64,000 nucleotides of DNA from Filimonas sp. (GTDB taxonomy: Bacteria; Bacteroidota; Bacteroidia; Chitinophagales; Chitinophagaceae), in NCBI GenBank assembly GCA_017306865.1, contig JAFKHH010000026.1, positions 1 to 64,000 of the forward strand, given 5' to 3'. The position numbers and the translations under genes are program-made. Below are positions 54,686 through 63,719 of this stretch, one piece after another. The stretch's first letter is position 1, and each line of letters starts with the position of its first letter. The notes beneath the pieces are model-generated. The model saw only the letters and a list, made by a program, of their open reading frames with translations, made no database searches and was not told where the DNA came from.

Positions 54686-55747
54686 ATGAAAAACTCAAGT
54701 AACCGCTTCTGGAAATATATCTTCCCGGCATTGTATGGATTGATTGTTTACTTCACCATACGCCTGTTGCTGGATTCCGTAACCGGCATGCGCTTCTGGG
54801 AGCGTAGCAGGTGGGGGCTTACTGCTTTTGAACTCGCGTATTGCATCTTTATAAGTTATCTATTCATCTGGATCGTAAATCGTATGCTGCGTTGGTTTGA
54901 TGATAAGTGGAGCACAGATTTTTCTTACAAACGGATTATGCGCGAGATAGCGTGGCTCGTGTTATTACATTTTATTTTTAACAACCTCTTCCTTACCACG
55001 TTTACCGCACTTACAGATGATGGCGCCCAATGGTTTGATATAGCAGATATTAATACCATTCCCTTGTTGTATATGCTCATCTATTATGGCATTAAAAGAA
55101 CGCGCACTTTTTTAAGTGCGTATGTAGGAGAGAAGGTGAAGCTGGAAAAAATAACGAACGACAAACTACAGACGGAATTGAAGTTTTTAAAAGCGCAGTA
55201 TCATCCGCATTTTTTGTTCAATGCGCTTAATACGATCTACTTCCAGATGGATGAAAATGTATCTGATGCAAAAAGGAGCGTAGAGAAGTTTTCGGAACTC
55301 CTGCGTTACCAGTTATATGACCAGCAGCAAACTGTGTCCATAAGCCAGGAAATCCGTTATCTCAAAACGTTTATTGAATTACAGACAGTGCGATCTTCAG
55401 AAAGATTGCAGCTTATACAGCAATTTGACGCCGGGCTGAATGGGCAGCAGGTATATCCATTGCTCATGTTACCATTGGTAGAAAACGCTTTCAAATATGT
55501 AGGCGGTGCTTACTGGCTAAAGATTGAGGCCCGCATGGAAGGAAAAGATTTTCACTTCATCGTAAGCAATGCTACCCCGGATCACATACCATTGCCATTG
55601 TCAAACGCCGGTGGTATTGGTATAGAAAATTTACGCAGGCGTTTGCAATTGTTGTATCCTGATAAGCACGATTTCAGTATAGTGAAAAAAGAAAATAGTT
55701 TTCATGCAGTTGTTATTTTAAAAGACATACAACATCATTCATCCTGA
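54686..55747 (+). CDS. LytS/YehU-family sensor histidine kinase
   Basis: 353 residues. Four hydrophobic segments (about 10-140, for instance IFPALYGLIVYFTIRLLL, CIFISYLFIWIVN, LVLLHFIFNNLFLTTF, IPLLYMLIYYGI). The kinase domain holds QYHPHFLFNALNTIYFQ with His175 as phospho-acceptor (His_kinase type), the LRYQLYDQQQTVSISQEIRYL linker and VENAFKYVGG (N-box) with GGIGIENLRRRLQLLY (G-box). No extracytoplasmic sensor domain of size, so it may sense membrane or a bound ligand. Stop is 10 bases before the LytTR regulator gene. Known pairs regulate adjacent transport or hydrolase genes; here probably the PUL or the acyltransferase. Confidence 0.93.
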   Translation: MKNSSNRFWKYIFPALYGLIVYFTIRLLLDSVTGMRFWERSRWGLTAFELAYCIFISYLFIWIVNRMLRWFDDKWSTDFSYKRIMREIAWLVLLHFIFNNLFLTTFTALTDDGAQWFDIADINTIPLLYMLIYYGIKRTRTFLSAYVGEKVKLEKITNDKLQTELKFLKAQYHPHFLFNALNTIYFQMDENVSDAKRSVEKFSELLRYQLYDQQQTVSISQEIRYLKTFIELQTVRSSERLQLIQQFDAGLNGQQVYPLLMLPLVENAFKYVGGAYWLKIEARMEGKDFHFIVSNATPDHIPLPLSNAGGIGIENLRRRLQLLYPDKHDFSIVKKENSFHAVVILKDIQHHSS

Positions 55748-55757
55748 AAGTGATCCT

Positions 55758-56471
55758 ATGAGCGACAAGATAAAATGTGTAATTACAGATGATGAACCCT
55801 TCGCAAGAAAAGGGTTACAGGGCTATATGGAGCAAATTGACTTTTTGCAATTAACAGGCACCTGCGAAAATGCAATAGAGTTAAATTCCTTGCTGAAGAA
55901 AGAGCAGGTAGATCTGTTGTTTCTTGATATAGAAATGCCTTATGTAACGGGCATAGACTTCCTGAAAAGCCTGAGCAATCCGCCGAAAGTAATTTTTACT
56001 ACTGCGTATGAACAGTACGCCTTGCAGGGCTTTGAACTGGAGGTGCTGGACTATTTGCTCAAGCCTATTTCTTTTGACCGGTTTATGAAAGCCGCAAACA
56101 AAGCATTCGATTATTTTAATGGTCAGCGTACCAGCCAGGATAAACAGGATTACATATTTGTAAAAGCAGACAGTAAACTGGAGAAAATAAATTTTCCGGA
56201 CATATTATTTGTTGAAGCGTTGGAAAATTATGTGGCCATCTATACAAAAGATCGGAAAATAATTACGCACCTGACGTTAAAGATGCTACAGGAGAAACTA
56301 CCTGCGGGCGCATTCATACAACCACACAAGTCATACCTCGTTGCCATTGCAGCCATCAATTCACTGGAAGGAAATGTGCTGCATATACAGCAGTACCAGG
56401 TGCCGATCAGTAAGTATCAGAAAGAAGAAATAATGGAAAAAATAGTGAACAGTAAGTTGCTAAAACGATAG
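55758..56471 (+). CDS. LytTR-type response regulator
   Basis: 237 residues. Receiver domain residues 1-120 with acidic pocket D11/D12, phospho-acceptor Asp57 (LFLDIEMP), Thr in IFTTAYEQ and KPIS. LytTR DNA-binding domain from about residue 133 (YIFVKADSKLEKINFPDILFVEALENYVAIYT, LTLKMLQEKL, PHKSYLVAIAAIN). It pairs with the kinase 10 bases upstream. Its last 12 bases overlap the convergent gluQ gene end (56460-56471). LytTR operators cannot be predicted with confidence by eye; the imperfect palindromes at 39.7 and 51.6 kb could be tested. Confidence 0.94.
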   Translation: MSDKIKCVITDDEPFARKGLQGYMEQIDFLQLTGTCENAIELNSLLKKEQVDLLFLDIEMPYVTGIDFLKSLSNPPKVIFTTAYEQYALQGFELEVLDYLLKPISFDRFMKAANKAFDYFNGQRTSQDKQDYIFVKADSKLEKINFPDILFVEALENYVAIYTKDRKIITHLTLKMLQEKLPAGAFIQPHKSYLVAIAAINSLEGNVLHIQQYQVPISKYQKEEIMEKIVNSKLLKR

Positions 56472-57353
56472 TGCAGCGCTACCCAGTGTTTCCCACGAAT
56501 TTACAGGCGTGCTAATGCCTGCCATTGCGCCGGTCATAGCAAAAATGTTAGCAGGCGTACAGCCTGATTCACGCAGGTATTTGATAGAAGTTGCGCCCGC
56601 AGATTTAGATAACTTTTGATCGCCTGTATCCATTAATAAAGCGTGATGATAAAACGTGCCGGAAGTAAACGGAGTCGCATTCAATTGCGTTGCTAAAAAT
56701 AATTGCGCAAGGGTAGACGATCGCAAGTCTTCTCCACGCACAATAAGGTCTACATTGAAATGTAGGTCATCCACTACGGAACAAAGCTGGTAAGCAGGAT
56801 AGCCATCTTTTTTTCGCACAACAAAGTAATCAACCCCAGCGGGTAACTTAGATTGTTCTTCGCCATGTAATGTATGCATAGTAAACGGCATTGCAGGGCT
56901 TGTGTTTATCCGCCAGTTGCATGCTGCGTTATCAAGCGGCAACTGTTTGTACACACACGCGCCGGTGTACACACCCGCTTCATTGTTACGTAAAATAGAG
57001 GCACGGGAGCAGTCGCAGGCAAACAGTATACCGGTCTTACGCAGTTGCTGTAAAGCTGTGCGATATAATTCCATGCGGTGCAGTTGCGAGTAAGTCGTTT
57101 CAAATTCTTTTACATCATGTGGTCCTTCATCCCAGGGTATAGACAAATAATGCAAAGTCTCAAAAATATCCTGCACATACTCGTCTTGTACACGCTCCCT
57201 GTCCATGTCGTCTATACGAAGTAATATCTTCGCGCCATACCGCTTTGCCAGTGCTGCAGTAATAGAAAAAGAAAGCACATTGCCCAAATGCAAATAACCA
57301 CTCGGTGTAGGAGCAATGCGTGTGCGTGTAAAATGGGAAGCAATAATGGGCAT
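56460..57353 (-). CDS. gluQ: Glutamyl-Q tRNA(Asp) synthetase
   Basis: 297 residues from ATG 57353; an upstream in-frame ATG at 57395 would add 14 residues. It is a truncated glutamyl-tRNA synthetase, lacking the anticodon-binding domain. HLGN (22-25) is the HIGH box, RTRIAPTPSG precedes it, KLSKS (247-251) is the KMSKS box, and the zinc ligands C113-x-C115, Y129-x3-C133 fit the GluQ-type knuckle. GluQ charges glutamate onto the queuosine at position 34 of tRNA-Asp. The tRNA-Asp gene lies divergently, 98 bases from this start. Its 3' end overlaps the LytTR gene by 12 bases. Confidence 0.93.
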   Translation of the reverse strand: MPIIASHFTRTRIAPTPSGYLHLGNVLSFSITAALAKRYGAKILLRIDDMDRERVQDEYVQDIFETLHYLSIPWDEGPHDVKEFETTYSQLHRMELYRTALQQLRKTGILFACDCSRASILRNNEAGVYTGACVYKQLPLDNAACNWRINTSPAMPFTMHTLHGEEQSKLPAGVDYFVVRKKDGYPAYQLCSVVDDLHFNVDLIVRGEDLRSSTLAQLFLATQLNATPFTSGTFYHHALLMDTGDQKLSKSAGATSIKYLRESGCTPANIFAMTGAMAGISTPVNSWETLGSAALSF

Positions 57354-57401
57354 AGTTGTATGTGACAAATTTACTTTATCGAAAGAAACAAGCATTTTTA
57401 T

Positions 57402-57433
57402 TTTGTCAATTGAAATCTTTCCCCCTATATTTG
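57402..57433 (+). promoter_or_regulatory. Promoter of tRNA-Asp copy 2
   Basis: -33 TTTG (57402-57405) and perfect -7 TATATTTG (57426-57433), 20 bases apart, 18 bases before the tRNA. This is a full match to the Bacteroidota sigma-70 consensus and lies in the divergent space with gluQ, overlapping the longer gluQ start only at its edge. Confidence 0.8.
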
Positions 57434-57450
57434 CAACCCCAATAGGGAAT

Positions 57451-57524
57451 GGATCGGTAGTTCAGTTGGTTAGAATGCCGCCCTGTCACGGCGGAGGTCG
57501 CGGGTTCGAGTCCCGTCCGGTCCG
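57451..57524 (+). tRNA. tRNA-Asp (anticodon GTC), copy 2
   Basis: 74 bases, identical to the minus-strand gene at 35503-35576: acceptor GGATCGG/CCGGTCC with one G-T, anticodon loop CTGTCAC, GGTTCGAGTCC T arm, G73. CCA not encoded. The 3' end is followed by a terminator and then by a region with accessory genes, so it may be an attachment site. Confidence 0.97.
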
Positions 57525-57536
57525 CATTAACTTTCT

Positions 57537-57561
57537 AAAACCCGCGCCCAGCGCGGGTTTT
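57537..57561 (+). terminator. Rho-independent terminator of tRNA-Asp copy 2
   Basis: AAAACCCGCGC / GCGCGGGTTTT (57537-57547 / 57551-57561), 3-base loop CCA, then GCTTTTTTA. Thirteen bases after the tRNA. Confidence 0.9.
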
Positions 57562-57734
57562 GCTTTTTTATTCGAGTTTTTATTCGAGTAACTTCAAAAA
57601 TAGCCCCAAATTTGGTCCAACCTTTATAATGGCTTACATATCCTTACAAAGGTACATCTCTTTTTACGGCTTTTTACAACATAGATTTCGCGGTAACTTT
57701 AACAGCACTCTTATAGCAAAGTGACATCTGACCT

Positions 57735-58382
57735 ATGATTTTTTCAAGAGATCTTGCCAAGTACTTAGACAAAATTCGTGATCAAGAAAAATATCAAGCG
57801 AAACTATCAGAAATTGAATCCTCTATTAACAATACCCTTGCACTATACAATAAAGTCGTTAAGTCAGGCAGGCTTTCAACTTTTAAGGAAATGGTGGAGC
57901 TGATAGATAAGTGCATCGCGGAATTGCCCTTGCGTGATCAGCGCGAACATTCTTGTCGTCGCGGTTGCGATGCATGTTGCCATTATGATGTATCCATTTA
58001 TCCGCAGGAGGCGGAATTGATTCTGCGCTTCTGCCGGAAGAAAAAAATTCCAATAGATACAGAATACCTAAAACAACAAGCTGCTATTCCTTTGCGTGAA
58101 AGATCAGCATCACTTACTCATTCCGCATGTGTCTTCTTAGAAAAAGGTGAGTGTAAAATCTATCCTGTAAGGCCGATTAATTGCCGGAAATTATTTAGGA
58201 TGAATGCGCCTGTTCACTGTAATGCGAAATTGTATCCGCACGGGACGCCCGGAAGTGAAGTTATCACTAGAGTAAACATAAATGTAGAGGTGGTGATTTC
58301 TGTTCTTCAATCTGCGGGAGAAAGAACAGGCAGTATGCCGGAGTTGCTGCTTACCGCACAGGATACGGCGCCTAAAAATTAG
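57735..58382 (+). CDS. YkgJ-family cysteine cluster protein
   Basis: 215 residues, no signal peptide. Cys-rich motif CRRGCDACC (C74, C78, C81, C82), typical of the CxxxCxxCC cluster, and a second group: ACVFLEKGECKIYPVRPINCR (about 132-153), the 'C-x-Y-x-x-R-P-x-x-C-R' block. Relatives are thought to bind zinc or an Fe-S cluster; in vivo role unknown. The N-terminal ~60 residues are helical (coiled-coil-like: EKYQAKLSEIESSINNTLAL). First gene after tRNA-Asp copy 2. Confidence 0.88.
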   Translation: MIFSRDLAKYLDKIRDQEKYQAKLSEIESSINNTLALYNKVVKSGRLSTFKEMVELIDKCIAELPLRDQREHSCRRGCDACCHYDVSIYPQEAELILRFCRKKKIPIDTEYLKQQAAIPLRERSASLTHSACVFLEKGECKIYPVRPINCRKLFRMNAPVHCNAKLYPHGTPGSEVITRVNINVEVVISVLQSAGERTGSMPELLLTAQDTAPKN

Positions 58383-58390
58383 ATTGTTGA

Positions 58391-58693
58391 CTAGGGGTAA
58401 ACTTTTGTCCAAGTGTATCCCCCGGCACCAGTTGTCACCTGAAAGCCTTTGTCAAACCATTCTGCTTCCAATCGTGCATTTCTTTGCCAAGTTGCACCAG
58501 CCTTCTCGTGTCCATCAGGGTAGATTCTATTGAAATAAGGTGGGTTACCTTCGATTGGCTGTCCATCTACAACGCCATCTATAGCCACGACTTTTGCATA
58601 TTTCCCGTCACTCCACGAATCACGGCTTACACAGAAGCCCAGTTTATAATTGTTTTCAATATACAATTCAAAGAGATTTTTTCTAACTGCCAT
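58391..58693 (-). CDS. Hypothetical protein (100 aa)
   Basis: No signal peptide. Residues 1-30 have a strand-like start (KNLFELYIENNYKLGFCVSR), then GKYAKVVAIDGVVDGQPIEG, NRIYPDGHEK and the aromatic end AEWFDKGFQVTTGAGGYTWTKVY. I recognise no family. It converges with YkgJ (8 bases between the stops). The reading frame is free of stops and shows sensible amino-acid composition, but evidence for expression is limited. Confidence 0.55.
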   Translation of the reverse strand: MAVRKNLFELYIENNYKLGFCVSRDSWSDGKYAKVVAIDGVVDGQPIEGNPPYFNRIYPDGHEKAGATWQRNARLEAEWFDKGFQVTTGAGGYTWTKVYP

Positions 58694-58931
58694 GAGTAGT
58701 TATTTTGAAAAGTTTATATGCGGTTAAGTATGTTTTGAGTTCTTGAGTTGAGTTGCTGCGTAATAGGTAAACGCTCAATCCCTACCAGGATCATTGTCTG
58801 GCAGGTTTTCAGACTGAATAGTTTTCAATGATTGATGGTGTTGCTTGACACGTAAGATAAATGTTTATCAATATAACTCCTGCATAAAATTTGTGATCGA
58901 AGTGGCGATTTGGGAGGGATAATGACCTGCC

Positions 58932-61628
58932 TTAGAAGCCGAACTTTTGAAGGCGGTAAGAAAAAGAAAGCATTAGATAGCGGGAGAGGCGTTCGTTGCG
59001 GGTATCAGTGATCACCGGGCCATTTACGGAGTGCGATACGCCTACATTTTCATTGAGGAGGTCAAAGCCCTGGAAGCGCAAGGCAGCCAGGTTGCTTTTT
59101 AGAAACTGGCATTCCACGTATGCATTCACCACGGTAGGGTTGGCGGCGACACCGCTGCTATAGCCGCTATTTAGCGCCTTTGAAGCATTCCAGCCTATGA
59201 TCAGGTGCTTGCCAATATAATTACGGCCGTAGATATCAAAATTCCAACTGCTGATAGCGGAGTTGTACCCACCTGGTGTGTTGTAGCGGATACTGTTGCG
59301 ATTATAACTGCCGCCGCCATCAACATCTATTACATTGATGAGGTTCAACCTCACCCGCAGCGATTGGTTGTAGCCTAGGTTGCGGCCCAGCTGGCGGACA
59401 TCGTTAACGTAAGAGATATCGTTGCTGTAATTAAAATTCCCGGAATACCTGATGCTTAACTTCTTTTGCAGCAATGGCTGGGTGAAAGAATAATACATGT
59501 TGCTGTTCATCGCTCCATTGGCATTTACATAACGGGTTTCCTGGATTACAGTACCACTCATATGCGCAAGGTGGGCGGAGTCATTGACGATATTGGTAAA
59601 TACACGGTTATTAGTTAGACTACCATAGAAGCCTACAAAGAAAGAGCTGCCCCTTTTGGGATCAAAGGTGCGGTAGCCCACATTCACGTTGTGCGAGAAT
59701 TCTGTTTTCAGCTTTGGATTCCCCACCACCGGGTATTGCGGATTGGTAAGATCGGTTATCGGCATGAGTTGCTGAAAATTAGGCTGCCCTGGATTGGCGC
59801 TGTAGGTCACGCTGAAAGATTGTTTATTGCTGATGTTATACTGGTATCGTAAGTTAGGCGCCACGTTAAATTCCTTCCGGTGTGTACTGAAATCCGGCTG
59901 GGTGGAATTACCTGCAAGCTTTCGTGGGAGGGCCACTACACCCAATACCAGGTTATGCTGCTTCTTGCGCAGGTTGTAATTGAACGCCAGTCGTTGCACG
60001 ACAAACTGATAATCATATTGATTGCTTTGTGAATCAACCCGGGTCTTCACATCCGCAGGATCGATGTTCCAGGTTTCGCGATGGGCGTCGTTGCTGCTGA
60101 TGTTCAGGTTGTAGTTCAACTCCAGTACGCTTGTTCTACCGACAGGCTCCACGTAGGATAGCGAGGTGTTGATATTACGGGTATGCGAAGGGTTTTGCGT
60201 TTGCTGGTGCAGGCTGGTATCCGTTTGCAGACTGTCAACATAGGTAAGATGGGTGCTGGTGCGGGTATCCTGTGCAATGGTATTGCGGCTATCATTGATC
60301 GCAAAAGTGATGTTCAGATTGCGGTCCTTTTTCAGGAACCGCCGGTTATACATCAGGAAGGCGTTGAGGGCGTTGTTATCACTCGTTGTGTTATTATCAT
60401 TGTTGCCGTCTGATATTTTTACCGGGTGCAGGTTTTGCTGCGCAATGTGAAACTGGCTGTTCACCGCATTAATGCTAATGGTCCGGTTGATACTCGGTAA
60501 AATGCGAATGAGGCTAAGTGAATCCGGATGGTATTCCAGGTTGTAATAAACATTGTAAGTATGCGTGGTAGCGGTAGTAACCGCTTGTTGATTATTGAGA
60601 TTTACATAATTGCCATCAATGGTTTGCTGCGCAATGATGCCCGACAACAATGATTTATTTTTAGACAAGTTGAAGCCGCCATCCCCAGATAGGTTTGCGC
60701 TGAATTTATCCCGGTAGTTCAACGCCATTCCCTTTGAAGTATTTGTACCATCTGCGCTGGAAATGCCACCATTATCGCCAAAGCTGAATGCACCTGCGTT
60801 GGTGTTATTCCAGTCGCCGCTCAGCGACAACTGTCTGTCTTGTTTGAACCGGTTGACGTTTACGCTACCCAGGTGCATATTATCCGTACCCGCGCCCACG
60901 GTGGCGGTACCGAATACGCCGCTGCTCTTATCTTCCTTCACGGTGAGATTAAGGACCTTCTGCGGCTCGCCGGTTCGGATGCCGGTGAGATTTGCCTGTT
61001 CTCCATAATCATCTATCACCTGTACTTTTTCAATGACATTGGCGGGAAGATTTTTGAGCGCTTTAGTTACATCGTTTACGTAGAAGACCTTCCCGTTTAG
61101 GCGTACTTTGGCAATGTCTTTTCCTTGCGCGGTCACTTTGCCAGTGTGATCCGTTTCCAGACCTGGCAACTGCCGCACCACCTCACCAATACTGCTGCCA
61201 TCGCGCACCTGGTAATTAGCGGGGCTGTACTCCACCGTATCACCATGAAATACCAAGGCCGGTGGGGTGCCGTGGACCGTTACCGTTTTAAGCTGCTGGG
61301 TACTGCTCCGCAACGTAATCACCCCAAGATTCCCCACTGTATCCTGCGGGTTTAACGAATAGTCATGCTTAAAGCCCAAGTAACTCATCATAAACACCGT
61401 GATATTAAAACGCGGTTCTTTCACATGCGGGATTTCAAATGAGCCGTCATCGTGGGTAGTAACACCGGTGGTATCGTGGCTGGTAATAAGGCGAATAGAA
61501 GCCCCCGGCAATGCCTGCCCGGCTGAATCGCGCACCGTACCGCGCACCATGCGGGAAGTGGTTTGCGTATGGCCTGTCAGGGCTGTCAGCAGCAGGGGTA
61601 CAAACAGCATAAGCCGGTAGCAATTCAT
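58932..61628 (-). CDS. Outer-membrane beta-barrel protein, TonB-receptor-like with CarboxypepD_reg domain
   Basis: 898 residues. Signal peptide ending HTQ (about 22). CarboxypepD_reg-like domain (about 28-115), then a plug-like segment: PPALVFHGDTVEYSPANYQVRDGSSIGEVVRQLPGLETDHTGKVTAQG, AKVRLNGKVFY, VIEKVQVIDDYGEQANLTGI. The barrel follows to the aromatic C-terminus (QKFGF). This is the 'outer-membrane beta-barrel 3' type: it lacks a clear TonB box and SusC signature. Probably a transport or scaffold porin of unknown ligand, alone on the minus strand. Confidence 0.83.
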   Translation of the reverse strand: MNCYRLMLFVPLLLTALTGHTQTTSRMVRGTVRDSAGQALPGASIRLITSHDTTGVTTHDDGSFEIPHVKEPRFNITVFMMSYLGFKHDYSLNPQDTVGNLGVITLRSSTQQLKTVTVHGTPPALVFHGDTVEYSPANYQVRDGSSIGEVVRQLPGLETDHTGKVTAQGKDIAKVRLNGKVFYVNDVTKALKNLPANVIEKVQVIDDYGEQANLTGIRTGEPQKVLNLTVKEDKSSGVFGTATVGAGTDNMHLGSVNVNRFKQDRQLSLSGDWNNTNAGAFSFGDNGGISSADGTNTSKGMALNYRDKFSANLSGDGGFNLSKNKSLLSGIIAQQTIDGNYVNLNNQQAVTTATTHTYNVYYNLEYHPDSLSLIRILPSINRTISINAVNSQFHIAQQNLHPVKISDGNNDNNTTSDNNALNAFLMYNRRFLKKDRNLNITFAINDSRNTIAQDTRTSTHLTYVDSLQTDTSLHQQTQNPSHTRNINTSLSYVEPVGRTSVLELNYNLNISSNDAHRETWNIDPADVKTRVDSQSNQYDYQFVVQRLAFNYNLRKKQHNLVLGVVALPRKLAGNSTQPDFSTHRKEFNVAPNLRYQYNISNKQSFSVTYSANPGQPNFQQLMPITDLTNPQYPVVGNPKLKTEFSHNVNVGYRTFDPKRGSSFFVGFYGSLTNNRVFTNIVNDSAHLAHMSGTVIQETRYVNANGAMNSNMYYSFTQPLLQKKLSIRYSGNFNYSNDISYVNDVRQLGRNLGYNQSLRVRLNLINVIDVDGGGSYNRNSIRYNTPGGYNSAISSWNFDIYGRNYIGKHLIIGWNASKALNSGYSSGVAANPTVVNAYVECQFLKSNLAALRFQGFDLLNENVGVSHSVNGPVITDTRNERLSRYLMLSFSYRLQKFGF

Positions 61629-61981
61629 AAAGTCAGCTTTTTAACGAAGCCTTTGGCAATGGGTGCGTGGTTCCTTCATCAGTAATATAGATCGGGCTGG
61701 CGCAACGTTGTCACTTGCATGGTACTAGTTCCGCACAATAATAACCCAAACCCACAGTGAAGCTGTCGCACCTTATATATTTCGCTAAGTTGGATAACAG
61801 TGCCTTTAAATGCTGCGCCTGTGACGCGTTTAAATAGTTACCGGACAAATCGTATTGTTATGCAGCATGTGTTTTAGCCAAAATTTTCTTTGAGTGACTT
61901 GCAATGATCCGCCCGTAAGGGCGGAATTTTTGCGGCTAAGTGATGGCGGCCTCTACAAAGGCCGCCTGTATTTCTTTGCAT
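61629..61981. other. Intergenic region with two hairpins
   Basis: About 350 bases between two minus-strand genes. TCCGCCC/GGGCGGA (61908-61914/61919-61925, followed by ATTTTTG on the plus strand) and GGCGGCC/GGCCGCC (61945-61951/61960-61966). They form terminator-like stems; the second lies 15 bases from the end of ardA on the minus-strand side and could be its terminator, though no T run follows in that direction. Confidence 0.5.
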
Positions 61982-62518
61982 CTACGCGTTCTGGAATACA
62001 TGTCCGTCCTCGAACCAATAATCGCATATAAAAAGATCCCTTGCATAAGCCTTGTAGTCGAAGTACATTATCATAAAGTCTGGCAGCTCCATAGTTTCCT
62101 CTACCAACCAATTTGCAAAATCTTCTTCGCTGTCATAACTACCCATGTATTCATCATCAAAATTGCTGATCAAATTGTTGATATCCTCATCCGATAAATT
62201 ACGACTTGTGTTATTACACCAAATCGCAAATGCCTCCTGGCGGTCGTCATCCATATCAGCGTATGCTTCCAATACCTCGAAGATATTATCTGCTAACCAG
62301 GATTCGCCAATCAGTCCATCAGGAATATTTTCAAAATCCTGAAACATGTATTCAGGGTCTTCTTCATCGCTGTGCAACTCCTTGCACGCTTCAAAGAACT
62401 CTTCTTTGTCGGCGTAGTCTGACAACTTCAACCATTTTCCGAACAGTGAACCGTTGTTGTATTTTGCATAAGTGCCAACATACACGCTTGCTTCTGATAT
62501 ATCTAACTGATGTTTCAT
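61982..62518 (-). CDS. ardA: ArdA-like antirestriction protein
   Basis: 178 residues, the usual ArdA length. The N-terminus reads ASVYVGTYAKYNNGSLFGKWLKLSDYAD, the domain-1 pattern (VYVxxYxxYNxGxxxGxWxxL). EDPEYMFQDFENIP (about 54-67) is also characteristic. It is very acidic overall (the DEE/DDD runs mimic DNA phosphates). Known ArdA proteins are DNA mimics that inhibit type I restriction enzymes, usually encoded on plasmids or integrative elements. The gene is single and minus-strand. It marks this end of the window as mobile-element-related. Confidence 0.9.
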   Translation of the reverse strand: MKHQLDISEASVYVGTYAKYNNGSLFGKWLKLSDYADKEEFFEACKELHSDEEDPEYMFQDFENIPDGLIGESWLADNIFEVLEAYADMDDDRQEAFAIWCNNTSRNLSDEDINNLISNFDDEYMGSYDSEEDFANWLVEETMELPDFMIMYFDYKAYARDLFICDYWFEDGHVFQNA

Positions 62519-63217
62519 TGTCTTTAGATTTTTTGTGATTTTAATTGTGCCAGTCTGATTATTCGGTAATGAGAGGAGGTGCTGTTTCGTTTCTCATTTT
62601 TACCATTTTCGATGCGTTGAATCTTCATGACTGACATTTTTTTTATTCGTCTAAAGAGCCGGAGTATGCTTTGTTTCGTTTCACGAGCAGGAAAGGTTAG
62701 TGTTTAGGAGGCACAAGGTTTTGAGAAAGAAATTTTAGCCAACGGATACAATTTGTTTTTCAAACTTGCATGACCTTTTGACTTCGTTAAGAACACGGTC
62801 ATACCTTTGCTCTTGAACGAAATATGCATATCTGGCTAGATCGCAGGAGAAAGTGGAAGCAATGAAGATTGCATTGTAAAATGGTCCCGGGGGGAAAGAC
62901 ATACATCCTACAATACTGAAAAGTGTATCTACACGAAGGGGTTATGACGACTTGTCAAATCAAGTAAATTATAGTAACTTTAGATGGTTGAACTATCCTC
63001 CCTCCTTAGTCCAACGACCATCCCATTTGACAATATTATTTTTACCAGAAGTGAGCTGTAGCCGTTGTTAGCTATTAGCGCAGCTATACAATAGTGTTGA
63101 GTCCGTCATCATGTTTTGTCATTTTGGGGATCGGACTACTGTGCCAGTTAATGAACGCTGGTGAGCGCTGTAGCATGCATTGGTGATGTTCATTTCGATG
63201 AATAAAGACTTGATGTG
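62519..63217. other. Intergenic region between ardA and the HTH gene
   Basis: About 700 bases, no supported ORF. AT-rich, with several TTTTTT runs. It would hold the ardA promoter near 62560 and the promoter of the plus-strand HTH gene. I see no origin of transfer or attachment repeat. Confidence 0.4.
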
Positions 63218-63547
63218 ATGAGACAAGAGGTGAAGGAGCAGACAGTTGCGCCCATGTTATTCCCGGTTGACCCGGAAGTATTCTGGCAGCGTATGCGTGT
63301 ACTGGTGAGAGAGGAAATCCAGGCGCTGGTAAAAGAAGAAGTAACCACGAACGAGTTTCAGACGCCTGGGATGGCATATAAGCCATTATTTAAGATATCA
63401 GAGGTCTGTAAAATGTTCGAAATATCAAGACCTACACTTTATGAGTGGATCAAGGACGGAAAGCTAAAGCCCTACAAGATAAGGACGCGCGTTTACTTTT
63501 TGTGGAACGATATCCAACGGTTAGCAGCACCTTTATTGGGGAGTTGA
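63218..63547 (+). CDS. Excisionase-like helix-turn-helix DNA-binding protein
   Basis: 109 residues from ATG 63218 (a GTG at 63215 adds one residue). A helical N-terminus (EVFWQRMRVLVREEIQALVKEE, split over two helices) is followed by a MerR/excisionase-type winged HTH: FKISEVCKMFEISRPTLYEWIKDGKLKPYKIRTRVYF, where helices 2-3 are SEVCKMF and SRPTLYEWI. Such Bacteroidota proteins are encoded by integrative elements and control excision or conjugation genes. It is 700 bases from ardA; followed by a clear terminator. Confidence 0.85.
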   Translation: MRQEVKEQTVAPMLFPVDPEVFWQRMRVLVREEIQALVKEEVTTNEFQTPGMAYKPLFKISEVCKMFEISRPTLYEWIKDGKLKPYKIRTRVYFLWNDIQRLAAPLLGS

Positions 63548-63556
63548 GTTGTTAAT

Positions 63557-63583
63557 AAAAAGGCTGCGGTTAGCAGCCTTTTT
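63557..63583 (+). terminator. Rho-independent terminator after the HTH gene
   Basis: AAAAAGGCTGC / GCAGCCTTTTT (63557-63567 / 63573-63583), 5-base loop, 10 bases after the stop codon. Confidence 0.9.
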
Positions 63584-63719
63584 GTTAATGATTTTGCCTT
63601 TGATATTTTGAGAAGATTGAAATAATTTTGCTGTCATTGCGGTGTTATTACCCTTAGCCAACATCTACTTTTTTGATTTTTTCATTCACCCCTTCTGGCA
63701 TGCTGCCATTGCTTTAAAT

